DNA of 64,000 bases from Anthostomella pinea (taxonomy: Eukaryota; Ascomycota; Sordariomycetes; Xylariales; Xylariaceae), in contig CAUWAG010000003.1 of NCBI GenBank assembly GCA_963556695.1, positions 6,944,001-7,008,000 on the forward strand. Direction: 5' to 3'. A program made the translations under genes and the position numbers. This document shows, in pieces, positions 51,459 to 62,224 of this stretch (position 1 is its first letter; each line of letters opens with the position of its first letter). The notes below the pieces were generated by a model, which was not told where the DNA came from, ran no database searches, and saw only the letters and a list, made by a program, of their open reading frames with translations.

Positions 51459-54161
51459 ATGGATCCGGCCTCGCTAGATCCGCGTCTTCGCGACGCCGGC
51501 GAGGACTCAATCGTCGTCCACGACGAGGCGCAGCTGTCCGCCGCCTCCTCCGACGTATCAGAGTCCCCATCCCCGCAGCAGCAGCAGCAGCGCCACCAAC
51601 AGCACCCACAGCACCAACACCAGCACCACCATCCATCCCAGACCCCATCGCTGAACCCTCTCTCCGCGAGCAATGACACTCCCAACGCCGCCGGCGACGC
51701 GCCACTGGACCCCAACGACCCGAAGCGCCCGCGCGCCTGCGAGGCCTGCCGCGGATTGAAGGTCAAGTGTGAACCCGATCCAGCCAATCCGGACGGCCCG
51801 TGTAAGCGGTGTACCAAAGCCGGACGAAACTGTGTCGTGACACAGCCCACCAGGAAGCGGCAGAAGAAGACCGACAGTCGGGTCGCCGAGCTGGAGAAGA
51901 AGATCGATGCCTTGACTGCTAGCCTGCAAGCGACCAGAGATGGCTCGGCCCATGCAACACCGTCAGACGATCAGAATGCCTATGGCAACACCTCCTATGC
52001 GAGTAGCTCGCGGGACTGGGGTCCGCCGCCGCCCCCGCCGCGAGACAGCCAGCCGCCATATGCTCCCGAACCCGATAAGCCGTCGTTCCATGCGACCTTG
52101 GTCGCCGCCGGCCACAAGAGGAAGTTCAACGAGACAAGAGAGAGCTCTTCAGACGGCGCCAAAGAATCGCCGGGAACCCAGCCTTCGACCATTGGGCGCC
52201 AACAAACGGACGCCATCGATCGAGGCATCATCACCGTGGATGATGCTGCCAGGCTCTTCCGGAGGTACACCGATGAGATGGCCATACACCTGCCTGCCGT
52301 CGTTTTCCCACGAGGTAGTACCTTCTCGGATCTTCGAAAGTCGAAACCCATCCTGTTTCTCACAGTCATGGCAGTCGCTGCATCGGAAACACCTGTGGTT
52401 CAACGGCAATTAGTCAGGGAGCTCATGCAGATTTTCGCCGAGAAGATCGTCATCACGGGCGAGAAGAACTTGGAGATGGTACAGGCGCTACTTGTCAGCG
52501 TGATTTGGTACTTTCCGCCGGAGCATTTCGAGGAGCTCAAGTTCTACTCGTTCATCCATATGGCTGCCATCATGTCAATCGATATTGGCCTGGGCAGAAA
52601 GAAGAACAATCCAAAATCTCGACTAATACCATATACATGGCGTGACCACCCCTTCCGAAAAACCCCTCTTCCTGATCCTACCACGATTGAGGCTCGGCGG
52701 ACGTGGCTCGCCTCCTATTTCTTAGCTGCCAATGTGGCCATGGCTTTACACCGACCCAACTTGATCAGATGGCAGGCGTTCATGAGCGAGTGTATGGAGA
52801 TACTGGAAACATCCCCTGAAGCTGCCCCCACCGACAGATACCTCTGTCATCTTGTTTGGACTCACCGTCTCGCTGAGGAAGTAGGCATCCAGTTCTCGAT
52901 GGATGATCCCAGTATTTTCGTGAACATTACGGAACAGACAGTCCAGTACGCCTTGCGGGGCTTCGAAAGAGACCTGGCTAAATACCGTGCCGATATACCG
53001 AAGGAGGACAGGCAACGTGAGTTAACCCATGTGGTTTGAGATCGTCTCGGTTGTTAACATGCTACAGCGTCGGTTATTCTCAGCTTCCACGTGTTGAACC
53101 TGTACATGCATGAGATCGCGCTGTACGTCGACAAGAACAGTGACGAATATCGTGCACCCATCAATGCCGAAGCGCTTCACGATCCGATCCCCGGACTTGG
53201 CGACAACCTCACTGCGGCTCATATTGGTGCATTGTCGTCTTGTTTGACGGCAATCGATGGCATATTTGAGACCTTCCTCGCTATGGATACGCAGGTCATT
53301 CGCTGTCTCCCCATCTTTAACTTCGTTCGGGTTGCCTATGCCGTTGTTGTCCTCATCAAGATGTACTTCAGTGCGAGCTCACCTAACTCGGAGTTGGGTA
53401 AGGTTATCAACAAAGATAACATGAAGGTGTCTGAATACCTAGACAAGCTGCTTGAGAAGTTCCGCGATACGGCAGCGTCAGACAAGTCCCGCCCCGCAGG
53501 CAAATTCCTCGTTGTTTTGATGATGCTGCGTGGTTGGTTTCACAAGAAGGGTCAGGCTAGAACGCAAGGGAGTGAGCAGGTCGATCCGGCCCTGCACATC
53601 TCGCCTGGCAATAATGGTGCATTTCGGCCAAAGGGGCAAGATAGTGTTCCTGCAAGCCAGCAACAGGACCCACGGCAGCAGCAATATCAACAGCAAAGTC
53701 TACAACACTCTGATTTTAACCCTGCCAACACACCTCTCCAGCTTCTCTCCGAAATTGCCACTGGCAATGGTCCGTCGCGTAATGACCAGAATGCGGTCCC
53801 GCGAACCACAGATGCGAACTCGTCGGCGTATCAATCATGGTCGCAGACAACGTCTCAACCTTATATGTATGACCCCACACCCGGCGTTACGGCGACCGGG
53901 GCGGAAGCCGTGGCGGGCATGCCGGGTTTAGGGCAGGGAGCTATGCCAATGATGGACGCCACGTTTGGAGGCGAGATTGATTTCAACAGTATGGGTGACG
54001 GGTTTGAGCAGGCCATGGGGCTGACGCTCAACGGATTCGGTGGCGGAGGCCCGGGCGAGTCTTACGAGAGCATGCGTTTGATGATGCAGCAGCAGGACGC
54101 CTTGCTAACCGGCATGTTCGAGGACTTCCCCAGTGGGGCTCCTAATCTGTTCGGATTCTAG
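51459..54161 (+). CDS. Zn2Cys6 transcription factor, War1/Leu3-like
   Basis: Two exons (51459-53016 and 53068-54161) give 883 residues. Gln/His-rich sequence (about 40-65) precedes the binuclear zinc cluster at about 90-122: CEACRGLKVKCEPD, a loop with a Pro-Asp-Gly turn, then CKRCTKAGRNC. A basic linker RKRQKKTDSRVAELEKKIDA leads into a short coiled coil, a common dimer element. The middle region (about 275-620) carries the fungal-specific regulatory domain, with VVFPRGSTFSDLRKSKPILF, FYSFIHMAAIMSIDIGLGRK and EARRTWLASYFLAANVAMAL. The C-terminus is Gln-rich, then Gly/Met-rich and acidic, ending FEDFPSGAPNLFGF, a plausible activation tail. The cluster resembles the War1/Leu3 group, but the actual inducer is unknown. 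The 51-nt intron joins DRQP to SVILSFHVLN. The start follows CAGCAATGG and has good context. Confidence 0.9.
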
Positions 54162-55897
54162 GTCCTTGCTGACACGACTTCACGTGGCATGTCCCAATGT
54201 AGACGCTCTGCGTTGCTTTCGATGTTCGACACGGATACATCAGCATCAGTTGCATTAGGAGCTGGGGAATGGGTACGCACGCTCCTGGTTCATTCAACGA
54301 TCTGACGTTGTATGGGTATCTAGCATACGTACGACTTGTTAGCTTTCTAGGCGGGGGTCGGAGGACGGACTAATGGGTACGGAGAGCATGACCCGGACGG
54401 TCACATTATCGGGCGTGTGGGCAAAGCTAGGCGCTCAGGGACATCTTGTCATTATCATGGTTGCTAACTTGTTACTCTTACACGTTACTACAATGGGTGT
54501 TCAGTGGGTGAAAATATAAAACTTAACTCCTGTCTACAACCTATGTCTTGCGTACAGCTGCTGTGATGGCGAGTGTCGCCACTTACGTTGCTATAGGTGT
54601 CCTATCCGAGCAGTCAAGGGGTTGAGAAACGGTGGTTCGCAGTGCAATAAGTAAAGTGGTTTGAAAATTATTCCAGTTTCTTACCCCCAGAATGACTGCG
54701 TATGCAAACTATCATCCCAACCGCTTGGCAGTACATGTACCTTCATTGACGTCTGCTTATATAAGTTCCTTTGGTCTGTAGTAGAATGCTGTCTAAAGCA
54801 ATATAATACCGCCTACGTCCTCAAAACTGCAACACATATTGCAGCCCGATCCATTAAAGAACTTGCCTCGAGACGACATGAATAGGGGAGCTGCGGGAAA
54901 GCGGTCAACTAGTATTTGCTTCGACACGTCTTGGTCTTCCCGGATCTAGTAGTCGGTCGACCTTGGCAACTGAGGATTCAAGGAGATAACTACCGAACAC
55001 AGGTACCTAGGTATTGTAGAGCGTGCGTGTGGCTATCGGGGTATCACGTGCTCAGCTCTTCTATAGATAGGTACGGTAAACTTTCAGAAATCTTGGTACA
55101 CGCCTGGCAACAAGCAATAGGTGTATCTATCATCAACGCAATAAGCACTCTAAAATAAGCATCAAAAACAACTTGAAAGATAAGACCTGCTTATTCAGGG
55201 GTGCTTATTCCATGGATTTGAATATACTGTTGATGTCCAGAGACCATTGGCAAGAACGGGTTCTCGACGTATGTTAGCGGTAGTTGAACACCTTCGAAAG
55301 ATAAGTAAACTCAGTGTTGGCTTTGGTCAGATTTAGATTAATCTGCCTTGTTCTGGAGCTGTCTAGCTCACTTAGATACATATCTTGTGCTTCAGGGTGG
55401 CACGTTGAATCCATATCATACAGGAACATAGGTCGGCAATGTGCTGGAACCCGCACGTGAAGTACGTGGCGAGAAACCTCATGCCTTTTGGTGAAGCAAA
55501 GCCATTTGCCCGAGCAGACTTTTTTGCCGGTAAACGTCAAGTCAGAACTCCACATTCGCAAAGTCCTTGTCATCTCCAGACTGCAAGGCACTGGTAGCCC
55601 ATAATCCTAGGCGAAACCCATCAAACACTTTGTTCTATCAATCCTGGTGTTGTCCCCACTTCTGGCTTTCAATGCCGAAAAGGAAGTTTTGGTGAAGCGA
55701 GTGACGTCGGTTGCCAGAGGGGTCGGTGGTAAGGAAACGCAGAAGGCCAAACGAGGTCACAGATGTTATGGGCAACAGCCAAGCATCAGGGTGTGTGTTG
55801 AGGACGGGTATCGCTCTTCGTGGGGTGGTTTCCCCTCATCAATCGTACAGATCGCTCGCTCGTCAAAGTTGCTTCATTGTCCGCGAGCCGCTACCAA
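54162..55897. other. intergenic region with a hairpin-repeat copy
   Basis: A hairpin-repeat copy lies at 55140-55212. A 105-residue minus-strand frame (55591-55274) has several Cys and His and a protein-like composition, but no family, start context or splice partner that I can support. Confidence 0.4.
55140..55212 (+). repeat. dispersed hairpin repeat, copy 6 (most complete)
   Basis: The unit has two left motifs, AATAAGCACTC and AAATAAGCA, and two right motifs, TGCTTATTCAG and GGGGTGCTTATTCCA, in mirror order. It is 73 nt, non-coding and flanked by unrelated sequence. Confidence 0.7.
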
Positions 55898-56728
55898 TCA
55901 ATCCATGTAGAAATCACCCTTCAGAATACGCTCCTGCATATGGTCGGGCTTGGGTCTCTCGGGTTGTTTGGGCTTCAGGGCAGCAGCCTGTTGGGGCGGC
56001 GCAGGCATTTCGGAAACCGACTTGACACGGTCTTGTGGGCCGTTGCCACGAGGGGGCGAGCCGGAGGTGGCGGCCGTAAAGGTTGGGCGGGCACCCGAAA
56101 CGCTGCTTTCAGCGCGAGACCTAAGCTGCTCGGACCAGTTGTACCCATTGTCTGAGCGAGCAGAAAGCATGTCAGAAGGTGTTCTTGCAGATAGTGTGTT
56201 GCTTGCCTGAGAGGTGCTCGTCCGTCTCGCAGCAGTCGGGGCGGACGGGGTAGCAGAGGTTGGTGTACGCGAGTTTCCGACGGAAACACGTCTTGCTTGC
56301 TGGGCAGGCCTACCAGTTGAGCCAGGGCTGGTCTGGCCGGGACGCATGTTTCGCATAGCCTGTGCCCCAAAGCTCATGCGGCGTGCGAAAGGGGAAGCGG
56401 CACTCCTGGCGGACTCTTCATCCTCAACGGCACTCTCGTCAATAGAGTCCGCGTTCGAGTTGGTGGTAGAGATGCTGCTGCGTCGGAGGCCAAAGGGCGT
56501 GCTTGCTGATGCGGGTGATGGACCAGACAAGCCCAAGGTGGTGACAGAGAGCCGTCGGCGATGGTCTCGGGCAGCAGCAACTGTAGCCGACTCGCGACCA
56601 TTTCCGTTTCCGGCAGAAGTCGAGTTGCTTCGGTGGAAGAAGTTAGAGAAGGCAGCCGAAGTGACAGATCCGCGGCGATCATTGGGAGGTCCGCTAGGGG
56701 TTGTGTTGTTTGCATTGTCGTTAGACAT
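55898..56728 (-). CDS. conserved fungal Ser/Arg-rich protein of unknown function
   Basis: A single exon of 276 residues. It starts MSNDNANNTTPSGPPNDRRG and is mostly disordered, with many RRxS sites (RRGSVTSAAFSNFFHRSNST, RRRLSVTTLGLSG, LRRSSIST, ARRMSFGAQAMRNM, ARRVSVGNS). These fit basophilic kinases such as PKA. An acidic stretch (DESAVEDEESARS) lies near residue 100. The last residues, MQERILKGDFYMD, are what I recall as the best-conserved mark of this family in ascomycetes. No catalytic domain or membrane segment is seen. A role as a phosphorylated regulator or scaffold would be inference only. Its upstream region runs to about 57.3 kb. Confidence 0.8.
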   Translation of the reverse strand: MSNDNANNTTPSGPPNDRRGSVTSAAFSNFFHRSNSTSAGNGNGRESATVAAARDHRRRLSVTTLGLSGPSPASASTPFGLRRSSISTTNSNADSIDESAVEDEESARSAASPFARRMSFGAQAMRNMRPGQTSPGSTGRPAQQARRVSVGNSRTPTSATPSAPTAARRTSTSQASNTLSARTPSDMLSARSDNGYNWSEQLRSRAESSVSGARPTFTAATSGSPPRGNGPQDRVKSVSEMPAPPQQAAALKPKQPERPKPDHMQERILKGDFYMD

Positions 56729-58535
56729 GTTGGATGGACTGTGTAGGTACAGAGAAGGAAGTGTAATTGTCGAAGAGTGTGCAATACTCCAGCAGTGGGA
56801 AGTGTTGGTTGTTTAGTAGCAGCGACACAATCTGGATTTGGACGACAGTCGGGCCTCAAGGGTGGCACGACGTAGCGTTTCAGGGGTGGTGAAAGCGAAA
56901 CACCGGGAGCTTTTTAGGTAGGAGTGGTTGTTCGGTCAGGAGACAGGAGGGTGGGCAGAACAATACGATGGTCCTTTGTATCGAACGATTAATCGTATGA
57001 ACGCAAGTGAAGGAGGGTAGAGCGCGTGAGCGCGTGAGGCGGGTGAAGTGGGACAAACGACGGTGGCTCGCTTCTTTGACGCAGTCTGGAGGCTAGATGG
57101 TGGTTGCGCTGCAGGACCTAACCGAAGTGTGTGTTGTGAGAAGGCGATCTTGACTGATGCCACCCTCTGAATCAGGCGTAGATGTGCTGACTCGAGAGTT
57201 TGAGAGATGCCGATGGTGGATTGGATGGACGGAGCGTGCCTGGTCTGGTGGCTATCCCTGGCTTGCGTGATACTAATAAGGTAGGCAGTGTCAAAATCAA
57301 CAGTCGAATTGCGGGGTAACTCGCAGCCACTATACGGAGTACCCACATGCAGACTTGTGACGCCGGTTATGTTTGTAGTTCAAGGCGGTTCGATAGGTTC
57401 GACGTGTCTCGTGATCAGGTTGATGGTATGTGGGAGAACGGAAGAGCCGAGAGATTAGGAGATGGTGAACAGGATGAACAGGACGAAGACGGGAAGGAGA
57501 TAGGAATTGGACGTCAGACAGGCAGTAAGGTTGTCAGTAGGAGGTAAGGTAAAAGAGCTGGAGGTAGGAAACCAGCATCTGCGATAGAACTTAGAAGGAA
57601 TGGAAGAACCCCCGGACTTCACATGTTGGGAGCTGAGAGCCAATGGGCATCCAGAACCGCCTATAACGTGACGCGGGGATCGCCCACTAGCTCACACGGT
57701 GGAGTCACAGCTTCTGGGGGCACCGCTAGTCAATAGCACTAAAACATGGTAGAAGACAGCTGCTGTTAGATGAGACAACGATTTGCGCCTATTAAGGCAC
57801 TGTGGCAAAGCTCTGCACTAACAGATGCGGCCTGCAGCTCCAGCGCTTTACGTCACGCGCAATCGAGACCGGACAAGATTTGCGGGGTAATACGGGGAAT
57901 CCCTTCCCCCTTTATCACCTTGGATCACCCCCTAACACAGCCCGACACTACCAACGCGTCTACACACGTAAGCGTAGATAAAGTACACTTTATATACTGT
58001 ATTAGCGCATGACACATGCAGTATAGTAAGGTAACAGCGCAGATCTACACGGCAGAGGTGGAGGCGCGCGCCAAGGGAAGTCGGGGACACCCTAACGAAG
58101 TGCTGATCACCGAGACTAGTTGGTCGTTCTCTCGTGTCAGAATGAAGACACCACCATCCTGCCACTTTTGCATTCCGTTGTGTCCAAAGCTGCTGCCAGT
58201 CTTCGCCAGTTGCGTTGGTGCCCGCGTCTGTGTTGCAGCCCGCGATGCACATCATTCGATGGTCAGAACTGAGAAAGCCACGTTCGATCCAATCTGCATG
58301 CTCGATACCACCACCACCACCACCACCACGGCATTCAAGCCCTGTCAGTCAAGGATAGGTCGGCAGGAGACAGAGTTCGTCTTGCGTGGCCTTACCGTAA
58401 CCACAGCACGCCCAGCTGCATGTTGCTCGGCTTTGGGCCTAACAGCCCCTGTTATGCCCGTGTGTTTAGTGTCCTCTCATCGCCAACCATCTACCCTGGA
58501 ACGACACATATCAAGATAATATAACCAAAGAGGGT
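56729..58535. other. intergenic region, no supported gene
   Basis: The left part is the promoter and leader of the Ser-rich gene. The rest has only short frames. A CAC-type triplet run (ACC)n occurs at about 58309-58329. Confidence 0.45.
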
Positions 58536-58770
58536 ATGGCTGAGGTTCGCATGAGCAACTATGACCCGGAATGCCGCTGAGGTCGATCGCCAAGCCCGAT
58601 TATATCGTCGGCTCGGGCTTCAACTTTGGCTGCGGCTCCTCCCGAGAGCAAGCCGCAACAGCTCTGCTTGCGAAAGGGATCCCCTTTGTTGTCGCCACCA
58701 GCTTCGGCAACATGTTCTCTCGAAACCGCGCAAACAATGCGCTGGCACAAAATTGTAAAGCAACGTCTTC
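58536..58770 (+). pseudogene. aconitase-family (homoaconitase-like) swivel-domain relic
   Basis: [12 protein letters not shown] at 58536-58571 is followed, after a frame change near 58573, by [39 protein letters not shown] and [14 protein letters not shown]. This is the swivel-domain block of homoaconitase and related hydro-lyases, including the GSSREQ substrate loop. Only about 75 residues survive and nothing flanking matches, so it is a fragment of a duplicated or transposed gene. Intact homoaconitase acts in mitochondrial lysine synthesis. Confidence 0.8.
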
Positions 58771-59127
58771 TGTTGTAGGTGCTTCCTTGTGGTGAGGTAT
58801 CAAGCACGGGCCTCGCACACTGTTGGTGATCCGTGCATAGTGTCACAATCTACCTCTACTATTAGGCTCTCCCAGACCCAACCTCGCCAACGTTTGGAAC
58901 CATACCTGCCTCTTCACCCTCAACATCTTACTACAACCTGGCCTGATCTATTTTCGAAGCCAGTGGCCTGGGCGTGTTGGAGGTATCATTTTCCTCGTCA
59001 TCCATTGGGGTTTTAAGAGGACGCGATCACTGAAACAGTGTTGATACTCCGTCCACAGTGTGCGCTTGACATCTCATACTATGTTCACCCTCTGTCGGTT
59101 TCTTGCAGCCTCCATTGGAAGCCAGCC
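58771..59127. other. short spacer upstream of the phosphoesterase
   Basis: It holds the end of the relic and the probable promoter of the next gene. Possible N-terminal extension codons for that gene begin at about 59041. Confidence 0.35.
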
Positions 59128-59940
59128 ATGCATTCAACATCGCACACCCCGAAGACCACCATCAGGATCCGTGGCCATCGCAAACGTAAGGTTGCCGAGT
59201 GGCTTCTCAGCTCACACCGCGCAAACATCCATCTGCCAGGGCAGCTACCATCAACCGATAAGCCAGTACGGGTGGTCTGCGTTTCTGACACGCACAACAC
59301 GAGACCTGGCCTTCCCCCGGGCAATCTCCTCATCCATGCCGGAGACTTGACAGAGAACGGGTCCTTCGACGAGCTACAAGCCGGCCTGACCTGGCTCTCG
59401 TCCCAGCCGCATCCGCACAAGGTCTTCGTCGCGGGGAACCACGACGTCCTACTCGACGAGGCCTTCCTCTCGAAATACCCCGAGCGGCGCTACGGCGAGA
59501 GGCGCACCAAGGATGATCTGGACTGGGGTGATGTGATTTACCTCCAGGACTCGGCCATCACACTGAACTTCTCGCCTCATCATAATGATAACGGCGAGCC
59601 AAGACGGCTGACGGTCTACGGCACGCCGTGGACGCCGCGATATGGCATATCAGCCTTCCAGTTCCACCCCGACGACGACAGTTACCTGGACTCACTGGAT
59701 TCGTCAGAGGCGAACCCAGATATCATCGTCTCGCAGGGCCCGCCGCGTCTCCATCTCGACGCGCGCGACTTCCGCCGCGCGGGGTGTCCGCACCTCTCTG
59801 AGAGGGTCGCGCGGATGAGGCCCCGGCTCGTGGTGTTTGGCCATATCCACGTTGCGCATGTAAGGGAGGACGCCGTGATGGATGGGGTGCAGAGAGGGTA
59901 CGAAGCAGCTGTGAATGGTTGGGCGGCTGGGAGGTGGTGA
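59128..59940 (+). CDS. calcineurin-like metallophosphoesterase, MPPED-type
   Basis: A single exon; from the chosen ATG it has 270 residues. Metal motifs appear in order: VVCVSDTHN (DxH, about 50-58), LLIHAGDLTENG (GD), KVFVAGNHDVLLDEAF (GNHD) and LVVFGHIHVAHVRE (GHxH). TVYGTPWTPRYG between them is typical of the MPPED/UPF0046 branch. The block that is normally THGPP..HLD here reads IIVSQGPPRLHLDA, so a metal-binding His is replaced by Gln. Activity may be weak or altered. The family hydrolyses phosphodiesters or monoesters in vitro and the natural substrate is unclear. The start is uncertain: the same frame stays open upstream to at least 59038 but has no ATG before 59128, and an upstream spliced exon is possible. 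Confidence 0.8.
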   Translation: MHSTSHTPKTTIRIRGHRKRKVAEWLLSSHRANIHLPGQLPSTDKPVRVVCVSDTHNTRPGLPPGNLLIHAGDLTENGSFDELQAGLTWLSSQPHPHKVFVAGNHDVLLDEAFLSKYPERRYGERRTKDDLDWGDVIYLQDSAITLNFSPHHNDNGEPRRLTVYGTPWTPRYGISAFQFHPDDDSYLDSLDSSEANPDIIVSQGPPRLHLDARDFRRAGCPHLSERVARMRPRLVVFGHIHVAHVREDAVMDGVQRGYEAAVNGWAAGRW

Positions 59941-62224
59941 TTCGGATGGCGGTTTTGGTGCTGTGGGGGAGGTTGAAGGGGTTGTTGTTTAGGGGGTGTG
60001 GGCTTGGTAGGGGGAGGGGGAGGGTGACGACGTTCGTGAATGCGTCGGTTGTTGGGGATGCGAAGAATGAGGTGCGGAATGAGGCTATTGTGGTGGAGTT
60101 GTGGTGGCATTGACAGGTCATCAATATCGTACCTATTTTGGGGGTTGCGGAGAAGTTTGTGAGCTTGGTATCCTGAAGTGTCATGCTCCTCAATCAATGT
60201 CACACCTGTGAGACTTTTCTGAGAGTAAGTCGAGGGGAGGCTAGAGGCCTCAAGAATACCTTTCACCAATGGACGGGTGCGGGTTGAAAGCCGGTGCTAG
60301 TCAGCTTGGCATGTTACCCAAGAATACAGCCAGCGAATTAACTATTCGCGACTTCAAACACCTTGCATACGAAACTGCATGTTATCGCGCCATTCTTGAT
60401 GGATTATACTCGTGCCATATTCTTGTGCTTCATGCGGAGCACCCACACAGAACAATATTCGTTGTTGTTTCCTGCTGGCCTGTTCTCCCTTCGGATCTTG
60501 ATGAATATGCTTTCGAAATCCCTCAAGCGGTACTCAAGCCTCGGGAGTCCGGCTGAAGTATAAGCTGTGAGGTGATGGCGCTAGCAACGCTGAACACAAA
60601 GTTGGAGATGGCCTCTCCACAGCCATCCTGGATTGGTTGTCTTCGACTGTGACGACTATACTGTACGCCAAAATAGACTCCCGGTTATATCATCTGCTAG
60701 ATTAGGTAACGTATGGCCGTCTTCTCCACCAAGCCCATGTGATGAACCTCATGACTCGGCTGACATCGTATGTTCAACCTGCTAGATGCAGCTGCACGTT
60801 CCCGGTGTGCGCCCACCTCCGAGCCCACTCACATATCTATGTATGTAGCATCGAGGGGCGTATCTGCTAGGCCCTTCGACTAACTTAGAATCAACGTGGT
60901 TCGTCAGACCACTTGAAGCTTGATGAGCGGCAGGCATCTCTTAGTATTATGCCATCGACCCCCTGGCTTGCTATTGGGGCCTATGTCCGTCTCGGGACAC
61001 TGTCAGCACTACGGCATATCTCTTCTATACCTACTCTCTATCTCGACCTCTTAGACCGGCCGCGGCTGAACGCTGGTTAACTTCCACCTGAGGAGCCTTG
61101 ATACCATTGCACAACCCCTACCACCAGGGAATCTGTAAGTATATATCGATATGGCTTTCTTTTGATGCTATTACCAGATGTTTTCTTGGTGATGAAAGCA
61201 ATATGAGACTGGTTGGGGCTCGTATGAGGCACATTTGTCGGTCTATATCAAGCCTAGAGGCAACAGGATTTCGATGGCGGTAAGCCTACGCGCCTACTCT
61301 CTGCTGAATAGCTCCATGCTTCCCGAGCCTCACTTCCTATCCACTAGACTTATCCTTGAGCATCATTTATCCATCTCGTCAACTTTGAGTTACTGACCTT
61401 TGCTTACATAGACCTTATCTTCAATAAGTCTTGTCTTCAAACATGGTCACCGCCCCAGTCTGTTGGGCCCCAGAAGAGCTAAGATGTAAGCATGAATTTT
61501 TTTTTATTTTTTTTATTTTTTTTACATACAGCCTGCCCCATTAGGGACTTAAATCTGCTAGGTGCATCGGGTATGGTCATGGGCTTGATGTGTTACTGAG
61601 TAGGAAAGAGTAGGGGTTGTAGCCTGAGGTCACACCTGCCTGTTATGCGCCAGCGAGGGAGACGATATAACAGATGTATACTGCTCCGACTAGGGCTCAA
61701 ATTTGCTAGGTGCACCACACAAAATTGAAGTGATGGTCGAGGACGCCTGCAGCCCTGGGCCAAAAAAGTGCAGTGCAAACATTCAATTGTCAGCCCCAGG
61801 CTGCACAGCTCTCCAAGCAAGTACAGTACCTCCTCAACCATCCTCCCACTCTCTCACAACATCCGCATCCCGCACTCCCTCACCCCCACCATCACGCCAG
61901 TTGGTGACTGCACCTCTCCTCCCCCGGCCAACGTCTTCACCGCAGCTTAGGTACCCGCCTCGCATCGCCTTGGGGACTGCATGCTGAAAACAACATCCAA
62001 CCTTCAGCACTCTCAGATCTCTACGTCCAGATTACAGCACCAGCACACATTCTAAACCACATAGATTTCACTGGCCACTCGCTTCTTTTGCCACCTCCAC
62101 CGTCGCACCAGACAACGAACGCCTGGGTGCCTTCTCTACACATACCTACCACCAACCTCCATCACCTCAAGAAAGGTCAATACGACGTGACAGGTCCGGC
62201 CCCCTTCCCGATCCCACCTGTGTA
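59941..62224. other. long intergenic region, no supported gene
   Basis: The only features seen are G-rich sequence just after the phosphoesterase (59940-60040) and T-rich tracts (TTTTTTTTATTTTTTTTATT type) at 61498-61524. Frames are short and without family likeness. Confidence 0.45.

Noticed and set aside
55274..55591. 105-residue minus-strand frame with Cys and His
   Set aside because: Composition is somewhat protein-like, but no motif, start context or additional exon could be supported.
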